From assembly GCA_965221815.1 (NCBI GenBank), contig OZ244915.1, positions 2,232,001 to 2,296,000 of the forward strand: 64,000 bases of DNA. Reading direction: 5' to 3'. Shown in pieces: positions 36,308 to 42,525 of this stretch. Both the position numbers and the translations under genes were made by a program. Source of the stretch: JAPOXR01 sp965221815. GTDB lineage: Bacteria > Pseudomonadota > Alphaproteobacteria > Rhodobacterales > Rhodobacteraceae. The notes beneath the pieces are model-generated. The model did no database searches. It saw only the letters and a list, made by a program, of their open reading frames with translations, and was not told the origin of the DNA. The stretch's first letter is position 1. Each line of letters opens with the position of its first letter.

Positions 36308-36613
36308 TCACGCCGGCTGGTACCTGCGAACGTCGATTTCGTCGGCCCGCGCGCGCATCTGCGTCGCGTCGTGCCATGCCTGTATCCTGAGCAGCAAGTC
36401 CATGCTGAGTCCGAACGCCTTCTCGACCCTGAGCGCCATTTCTGGCGATAGCGAGGCGTTGCCGTTCAGAAGGTCCGATAGTGTCGCACGCCGCACGCCG
36501 AGAATCCGCGCCGCCGCCGAAACGCTCAACCCCAATTCCTCAAGGGCCTCAATGCGGATGAAGGCGCCGGGGTGGGGAGGCGTCATCCTCATCTTGATGC
36601 CGTCATCGGTCAT
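36308..36613 (-). CDS. higA: HigA-family antitoxin
   Basis: The 101-residue protein has an HTH domain of the HigA type: MTPPHPGAFIRIEALEELGL, then SVSAAARILGVRRATLSDLL and NGNASLSPEMALRVEKAFGL. It should bind and neutralise the toxin encoded directly upstream and repress their shared promoter. Its ATG at 36613 overlaps the last base of the toxin stop, typical of translational coupling. Order toxin-then-antitoxin is characteristic of higBA. Confidence 0.9.
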   Translation of the reverse strand: MTDDGIKMRMTPPHPGAFIRIEALEELGLSVSAAARILGVRRATLSDLLNGNASLSPEMALRVEKAFGLSMDLLLRIQAWHDATQMRARADEIDVRRYQPA

Positions 36614-36903
36614 CAGTGGTAATCCTCCAGGTTCAAGTGCTCGATGGCACCGTTGCGTTCCTCGAACGTGATGCGCCAGTTGCCCGATACGGACACGCTC
36701 CATTCGTTCCGGCGCTCGCCCGACAGGCGATGGACCCGCCATCCGGGCGCCGCCTCGCGGATGAAGACCTCCATGGTCTCCGCCATGGCAAGCGCCGCCA
36801 GGACGCCGCGCACCCGCTCCACCAGGTCCTGCTTCAGCAGCCGAGACGAGTTGTTCTCAAAGAGCTGGCGCACGCCCCGATGGCGGATGGACCGGACGAT
36901 CAT
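36613..36903 (-). CDS. higB: HigB-family toxin (RelE-like mRNA interferase)
   Basis: The 96-residue protein shows the HigB pattern: MIVRSIRHRGVRQLFENNSS at the start, then PGWRVHRLSGERRNEWSVSV and SGNWRITFEERNGAIEHLNL near the end, where the conserved basic and aromatic residues lie. HigB toxins cut mRNA on the ribosome. The gene is intact and co-translated with higA. It lies in an island of mobile DNA, as is common for such modules. Confidence 0.9.
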   Translation of the reverse strand: MIVRSIRHRGVRQLFENNSSRLLKQDLVERVRGVLAALAMAETMEVFIREAAPGWRVHRLSGERRNEWSVSVSGNWRITFEERNGAIEHLNLEDYH

Positions 36904-37533
36904 GCGCGAATATGTACGGCATTACCGTGCAGAATGCAAATGGATTCGCTGGCGCGAGAGCCGAACTGTCGCGTGCGATGCCCCCTGCCGCTACGGGCCG
37001 TTGAGGCCAAAGTCTTTCGATTTTTTCCCCTTCCCATCCGTCAAAGATTCTGTTGTTTGACAAACGCCCACTTGCAAGCGGCGGCCGGGCTGATCGGGGA
37101 TCTGATTGACGCCGTCTTGCCGCCGTTTGACCGCAAACCCATTCATGGAGAGGACAATCATGGCCAGACACACACCGTGCTATCTGCGTGACGACTGGGA
37201 CATCTGGTGGGATGGGGACCTATCAATGTCACAAACTTGACCGGTTTCTGTTGTGTTCATTTTTCTGTTGTTCCAGGCTTGGATGGCGAAGACGCTGTTG
37301 GTAAGGGTTTGGACTCCTGCTGTGTCTCCGGCTCTTTGTCTGGACCTGCCATCCGCCTGTGTCTCCTGACGGCTGTGTCGCCAAACCCAACCGGAGCCGT
37401 GATGCCGACTCTCCGTGTCCTGTGGGCCGACATGGGCAGAGATCGATACAGAGACCGGTACAAACCCTGTCCGAGTGCCAGGAATCAGATCAGTCAGTGC
37501 GTGCCCCACAAATCTGAGCCGCACCCATTAAGA
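36904..37533. other. Non-coding or decayed stretch upstream of the cassette
   Basis: About 630 bp with only short unconvincing frames. One candidate, ATG at 37160 after GGAGAGGACAATC, encodes just 26 residues (MARHTPCYLRDDWDIWWDGD and six more) and may be a remnant. After removal of the cassette, a frame from 37402 would join in frame to the fkbM-like gene, but its residues do not look like that family. Confidence 0.4.
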
Positions 37534-37622
37534 GGTAGTGTCTCACTTTGAAATCACGCTTCTCTTTTGGCAGCAAAACCCGTAGAATACATGGAATACA
37601 ATTACAAGCGGAGACGAACCTC

Positions 37623-38175
37623 ATGATCTGCTTTACCCCCCCCCCCCCCATGCGGCACCGCACAACTTAAGCGCCTGACGGCACTCGCCGCCGCGCTGGT
37701 GGCCCTGACGCTGGCCGTGCCCGCGACGGCTCAGACCACGCCGCCAGCGGCGCAATGCAACGACAAACGCCTGTTCACCATCAAAAAGGTAGTATTTCTG
37801 GGTCCTGGCACCATGGCCGAAGGCGGAGGGGACCGAGGCTGGAATGCAGTCCAGGTCGATAGGAAGGCTAATTGCAATCAGCTGGATGCGAGTTTGACAA
37901 AGCGAATAGATTTCTGTATGAATGTCTGGGACACAACCCCATGCACTGGGAACCAATGCGGGGCCATAGGGACCAAGGTTTCAGGGATTCTTCCGACCCG
38001 CTCTTCCACGCATCGAGTGTGCTCTTTCATAGACCAGGGAGTTACAGGCCAACTTTATCTTGTGACGGCCACCAATAACAATGACGTCAAGGACAATCCC
38101 ACAAACCGCTTCATTGTCGCCCTGGACCACAATCCACACCAGAACGCGGTGTTCGACATCCGGGACGACGACTGA
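37623..38175 (+). CDS. Phase-variable secreted protein (gene D), OFF by C14 tract
   Basis: After GCGGAGACGAACCTC, ATG at 37623 reads M-I-C-F-T and then C14. With 14 C the frame ends at TAA soon after. With 13 or 16 C it continues through CGTAQLKRLTALAAALVALT to a signal-peptide end at ATAQ, then about 145 mature residues with Cys (AAQCNDKR, NCNQLD, DFCMNVWDTTPCTGNQCG). Total length in the ON state is 183. The family is unknown. The leader matches gene B at 17382; the mature part does not. It is the only gene of a mobile cassette. Confidence 0.72.
37636..37649. repeat. C14 tract in gene D
   Basis: Fourteen C bases, the longest run in the window, start 13 bases after the first base of the start codon. 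Thirteen or sixteen would restore the frame; fourteen does not. Confidence 0.83.
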
Positions 38176-38232
38176 CGTGATCGGGGATGCGGCATCGACC
38201 CTGAAAATGAACTGACACTCACGGATTTCAAG

Positions 38233-39101
38233 GTGAGACAGTACCGATTAAGAACACAAATTCGCCACAAACGACATGGACGACGCGCTTCAAGGCGGGC
38301 ACAACGGGCTCTTGGCTCTGACGAGAATGAGTTGCTAGATTTGATCCAACTATTGAGACCCATAGATGCGGGCCATGAATTGATTCGAATTGGTGGACGG
38401 GGAGACGGTGGTTACCTCATTCCAAATGACTTGGAAGGAATTGGTGCGTGTTTTTCGCCTGGCGTGGGACCAACTTCTCAATTCGAGCGGGAATTGGCGA
38501 CGCGATTCGGGATCAAGTGTTTTTTGGCAGATGCATCAATCGAAAATCCGTCATTCTCTGCGGCTGAAGCCCCATTTTTTGACTTCGAAAACAAATTCAT
38601 CGGTTGTCACAGTTCTGGAAATTTTATCCGCTTGGAAGACTGGATCATGGACAAACACGGTGCAATGGGGGGGGGGGCGAGGTTAGCAATCTTTCCACCG
38701 ATGATCTCTTGTTACAAATGGATATCGAGGGAAATGAATTCGCCGTTATTGTCGATACGCCCCGCCATATTCTCCGCCGTTTTCGCATTATGGCGATCGA
38801 ATTCCACAATCTGCACTTGCTCTTTGAAGCGAACTGGCGACATCTCTTTCGCAGTATCTTTAACAAGATCGTTGAAGATTTCTATATCGTCCACATCCAT
38901 CCAAACAATTCCACACAGTTGGTCTCAGCAAGAGGGATCGATATTCCACCAGTCATGGAAATCACGCTGTTGAGACAGGACCGTGCCCGGAAAACGGACT
39001 TGACAATTGGCTACCCACATCCACTGGATGAGGCAAACTGCCCGCAATTTCCTGATATCGTTCTGCCAGACATCTTCGTAAGTATGAAAAGCAGTAAATG
39101 A
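38233..39101 (+). CDS. FkbM-type methyltransferase, phase-variable, OFF by G11 tract
   Basis: Two frames meet at a G run (38667-38677). With 9 or 12 G they join to about 289 residues. The first part has ENELLDLIQLLRPIDAGHEL, then IRIGGRGDGGYLIPNDLEG, then GACFSPGVGPTSQFE. The second has LLLQMDIEGNEFAVIVDTP, the FkbM acid motif. Such enzymes methylate sugars or polyketides using SAM; next to glycan genes, a sugar O-methyltransferase is likely. The start is unclear: GTG at 38233 lies inside the right end of the cassette, so the insertion may have altered the original 5' end. Confidence 0.7.
38667..38677. repeat. G11 tract in the FkbM-type gene
   Basis: Eleven G bases in mid-gene. Nine or twelve restore one frame across the gene; eleven breaks it. 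Confidence 0.83.
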
Positions 39102-39104
39102 AGT

Positions 39105-39290
39105 GGCAAATCTTTAGCAAGGGTCATGCCGATCTCGGTCATCACCTTCGGCGGTGCGCACGGTCTGGACAGCAACCGCCGTGGGTAGCACGGTAATCAT
39201 GGCATCGCGGCCCACGAGGGTTGCCGTCAGGTCAAAACTTGGGGGACCAATTGTTCACGATCGTCGATCGGGAAGAACCTGAATAGTTAC
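39105..39290. mobile_element. Remnant of an IS66-type end
   Basis: The last 18 bp (39273-39290) are identical to the terminal repeat of the IS66-family element at 3922-5541. The preceding sequence, down to about 39105, is GC-rich and unlike the flanks, but is not the same as the inner part of that IS. This looks like a partial related element next to the glycosyltransferase gene. Confidence 0.6.
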
Positions 39291-39312
39291 CAAATATCAT
39301 CTCAGTTGATAG

Positions 39313-40142
39313 TCACTGTCGATCACCGAATTTCTTCATCTTGATGGCCAAGTGTATTCTGTAGCGCATTTCACGATTTACCAATCGATTGAATTTGCTT
39401 TGTTTGTCTCTGCGGGCATGAAATGGGTATTTTGTCATTGATATCCACCTCGAGTTTTCATCATTAGGATATATCTCCCATTCAGGGAAAATTACGGCAC
39501 CCATTTTTTTGGCAGAAAGTGAAAAATATGATTGATCATGTCTGTGTTCGATAAACTTCTCATCGTTTGATGAAGAGGATGCCTGATCATCAAACAAATG
39601 CGGTGAGCACTCAGTCAATCGCATCCACTCTCCAAGAAAGCCCCGGATTACTTGCGTGTTCTTGACCATCCATACCGTGCCACAGATCTGTCCAGACAAT
39701 GCATGGGGATGTCCCAACGGGATTCTATGGTACTCGAACATATCGCCCTTTGTCCAATGCTTTTCAAGGTGCTGAGGCATCTGAAAACCAAGTATCTCAT
39801 GTTGGGATTGCCGCAAGGCAAGAACATACTCTTGCAAACGTTTGCCCCCCCCCTCCAAATATGGCAACCTGCGTCACAATAGATCAGTATTTCAAGATCG
39901 GGATTGTGATTGAGTTCATGAAGAACAAAAAAGGGCTTCCAGCACCAGTAACCAAAACCACGGCAATTCCTGTTGAGGCGATCTCGATGTCTTTCTCGAT
40001 AATCAGGTGAAAGATCGCCCTCCGAATTGATCGAAATATGATCAAAGAAACCAATTCTGTTTGCTTGGATTTTGAACCGCTCAAGAGATCCTTTAAACCG
40101 ATTGTCTGCAAAGGTCACGATCCCGATCATGATGACGTCCAA
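39313..40142 (-). CDS. Putative glycosyltransferase, phase-variable, OFF by G9 tract
   Basis: Two minus-strand frames meet at a G run (39845-39853). With 7 or 10 G they join to 276 residues. The first part starts MDVIMIGIVTFADNRFKGSL and has GFGYWCWKPFFVLHELNHNP and ILIYCDAGCHIW, where the DAG could be the metal-binding DxD-like site of a GT-A fold. The second has PLGHPHALSGQICGTVWMVK and HRHDQSYFSLSAKKMG. Proteins with YWxWKP and YxDAG occur in surface-polysaccharide clusters as presumed glycosyltransferases. Its place beside fkbM-like and fucosyltransferase genes supports this; the sugar is unknown. Confidence 0.6.
39845..39853. repeat. G9 tract (minus strand) in the glycosyltransferase gene
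   Basis: Nine bases. Seven or ten would give one continuous frame of 276 residues (ten-base case); nine separates the halves. Confidence 0.8.
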
Positions 40143-40389
40143 TCGACAAATTCGAAGTGGGACGAGAATTGAAATCCAAACAAAGTGGCCATCATTGGGT
40201 CATTGATCATATTTGGGGTAACTCAGTTGGAGGGCAATGTCCCAGGCGATGTTCAAGCTCTTCTTATCCGGGTCAGAGCACCTCGTCAACGTCATCAAAG
40301 GGGTTGAATTCCACGGCGGAATCAAACAGTTTCAGGAAGCCACCTGATCTGGCCGTCACCCAGATTCGAGCATAACCCCAAAAGTGCCC

Positions 40390-41276
40390 TCATATCCTAT
40401 TCCAATTCCTTGGAATGAATGGTGATTCCATATTATCAATTGTATACCATTTCTTTGGGGCAATTACTATTTTGTCAGGATATTCATTGAGCCACGCGCC
40501 CCACCACGAAAATGTTGAATTAGCAATGATATTATGGTGACAAGCGGACATTAGGCGGAGGTCCTCATAGGCGGTCTGGCCTTGATTTTTCTCCGAAACA
40601 GTTATCCGATGACTTTCTGCGAAGTGCTGAATAAAGTTTGCAACCACCCATTGCGTATCGTCTGAAAAAACCATCAACATTAATGGGCCATGGATATCGA
40701 CAATTTTTGTGACAGCTGCTTGATAATACCCTAGTTCGCACTTGGAATAAATTCCTGATGGTTCAGTCAAGTAGTCCCCCCTGCGAATATGAATTGCTAC
40801 TGTCTCATTATCACTAATTTGCTTCAACAGTTCTATATTTTGTCGGCTTGGATTGGTTGCAAATGTAAGTTCTTTCCTGAGTACTGATTCGGCATCGCCA
40901 ATGAAATCCGAAGATTGAAAATAGCCATCCAAGTAAATGCAATTATGTCGGAAGGACAGGAGCTTGATCTTTTGCAAGTCTCGCTCACGGAGGCGCCGTG
41001 GGTCTCTACCAAAATTGCACCATAACTTGTGAGTAATTCTTTTTGAAGAATGCGGCGGCAATTCAGAATCGCATGCAACCCTCGCGCAATGGTTAAAGTG
41101 GTCAAGCATATAGTCTCGTTGAGTAATGCCATTGCCCCCCCCCCCGTTTTGCTCTGATAATCGCGGATATCCAGACATATTTCAGCACCAATTTTCAAGG
41201 ATAAAGTTCGAGCGGCGGCATACTGGAATAATTGATTCCCCAGCCCTCCATAAAGGCGAACAAACACTCGACTCAA
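40390..41276 (-). CDS. Alpha-1,2-fucosyltransferase (GT11), phase-variable, OFF by G11 tract
   Basis: Two minus-strand frames meet at a G run (41135-41145). With 9 or 12 G they join to 295 residues (12-base case). The start, TTG at 41276 behind AGAGGA, gives VFVRLYGGLGNQLFQYAAAR, the GT11 N-terminal signature. Later come VAIHIRRGDYL (donor-binding HxRRxD), DDTQWV and NIIANSTFSWWGAWLN. GT11 enzymes add fucose in alpha-1,2 linkage. In other bacteria, such as Helicobacter, this gene is also switched by homopolymer tracts. Substrate and linkage here are inferred from the family. Confidence 0.85.
41135..41145. repeat. G11 tract (minus strand) in the fucosyltransferase gene
   Basis: Eleven bases about 45 codons after the start. 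Nine or twelve would restore the frame; eleven does not. Confidence 0.84.
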
Positions 41277-41405
41277 GATATGTCCTCTTTGTTGATAAGA
41301 TGTGAACGAATTTTCTGTTCACACTGCATTTCGCGAGTTAGATAGGCCAGCCATCCGTCGAGTCAATGCCTCGGCAGATGGCTGGAACAATAGACTGAAC
41401 TTCTA

Positions 41406-42282
41406 AGGCCCGTTGACAATTATCGTGCGGCCACCACGCCCGCCATCAGATAAATCCCGGCTGCGAAGCTTGCAAGAGTCTTGTCGTATCGTGTGGCGAG
41501 ACCCCGGAACTCCTTGATTTTCGCAAAGACATTCTCGATTCGGTGCCGCTCCTTGTCGGCGTCGCGGTCAAAGTCGCGTGGCGTGCTTCGGTTCGACCGC
41601 GGCGGGATCACCGCCGTGGCTCCGCGTTCCGCCACTGTGTCCAGCACCCAATCCGCGTCAAAGGCCTTGTCGCCAATCAACATCTCACAGGTGAGGTCGT
41701 CCAGGAGTTCAGGTACAGCCTTGAGATCATGAGTCTGACCGGGGAGAACCACAAACCGGATCAGATGTCCGACAGCATCCGTGAGAGCCACGACCTTGCT
41801 CGTCAGACCGCCCTTCGAGCGGCCGATTCCTTCCGATTCTGATCCCCCTTTTTGGCCCCGGAGGCCTTCTGGTGCGCTGGCATGATCGTGCCATCCACAG
41901 ACACCATTGACAGATCCAGATCACCGGATCACGCAGTGAAAAGACGTTCAAAAAGATTCGCTTGGGTCCAACGCCGGAACCGCTTGAAGACACGGGTCCA
42001 TCGCCCAAAATGCGGCGGGAGATCACGCCAGGGGGTTCCTGTCCGGAACCGCCAGAGAACCCCTTCCAGAAAAAGACGATTGTCGACAGCTGTGCACCCC
42101 GGGTCAGTCACCTGGCCCGGACACAGCGGTGCCACCCGCGCCCACATCTCATCCGTCAAAACTGTGCGATCTGCATTCATCTTGTCACCTGCCTCGTCTG
42201 CTCGTGCCGCCTTTTTCGGCGTGCAATGCCGACACAAATACACGACAAGAACTCAAGACGCAAGGCAATTGTCAACGGGCCT
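41406..42282. mobile_element. IS5-family element (IS427-like)
   Basis: Perfect 16-bp inverted ends beginning AGGCCCGTTGACAATT bound an 877-bp element, with TA on both sides as a possible target duplication. It carries one transposase reading frame set on the minus strand. It inserted into a P-loop ATPase gene, cutting it after about 80 residues. Confidence 0.85.
41420..42180 (-). pseudogene. IS5-family transposase with in-frame stop and slippery site
   Basis: The first part (MNADRTVLTDEMWARVAPLC to LFERLFTA) ends at TGA (41929-41931) and would otherwise continue SGDLDLSMVSVDGTIMPAHQ, with the first DDE acid. Near A5G5 the frame must shift to reach ESEGIGRSKGG, then LTDAVGHLIRFVVLPGQTHD, GDKAFDADW (second acid) and RHRIENVFAKIKEF (last acid). 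The A5G5 shift is probably the programmed frameshift known for this group. The TGA is an additional defect, so the element is probably inactive. Confidence 0.75.
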
Positions 42283-42284
42283 TA

Positions 42285-42525
42285 GTCCCTTCTCGAGGGC
42301 AACGAGACGGATCAGGTTCATGAAAAACGTCTTACCGGACCCGTATTCCCCGATGATGAACCGGATGGCCGAACCGCCATCGGATACACGATTTATGTCT
42401 TTGATGAGCTCTTCAATTTCTTGGACGCGGCCGACCTGGATATGACGCAAGCCGAGCTTGGGCACGACCCCTGCCCGAAGCGCCTGCACGATTGCATCGC
42501 GTTCACGTGGTTTCAACTTCGACAT
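42285..42525 (-). pseudogene. DUF2791-like P-loop ATPase, truncated by IS5
   Basis: The first 80 residues remain: MSKLKPRERDAIVQALRAGV, LGLRHIQVGRVQEIEELIKD, and the Walker A FIIGEYGSGKTFF. The pattern matches ATP-binding proteins of the BrxD/DUF2791 kind found beside TerB-domain proteins and helicases in predicted DNA-processing or defence loci. The IS5 element cuts it, and no remainder is seen beyond the IS. Its start overlaps the TerB gene's 3' end, showing they were co-translated. A helicase partner, usual in such loci, is absent. Confidence 0.72.

Larger units (their letters stand above)
37526..38253. mobile_element. 712-bp mobile cassette with transposon-like ends and a secreted-protein gene
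   Basis: The cassette is 37534-38245. Its left end matches the 4.8 kb transposon end at 20 of 21 positions, and its right end (reverse complement, GGTACTGTCTCAC) matches the left at 19 of 21. Flanking 8-mers are CATTAAGA on the left and GATTAAGA on the right, a 7-of-8 direct repeat as in the large element. It contains no transposase, only gene D with its C14 tract. It therefore looks like a passenger unit moved in trans by the IS1-type transposase. Confidence 0.8.
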
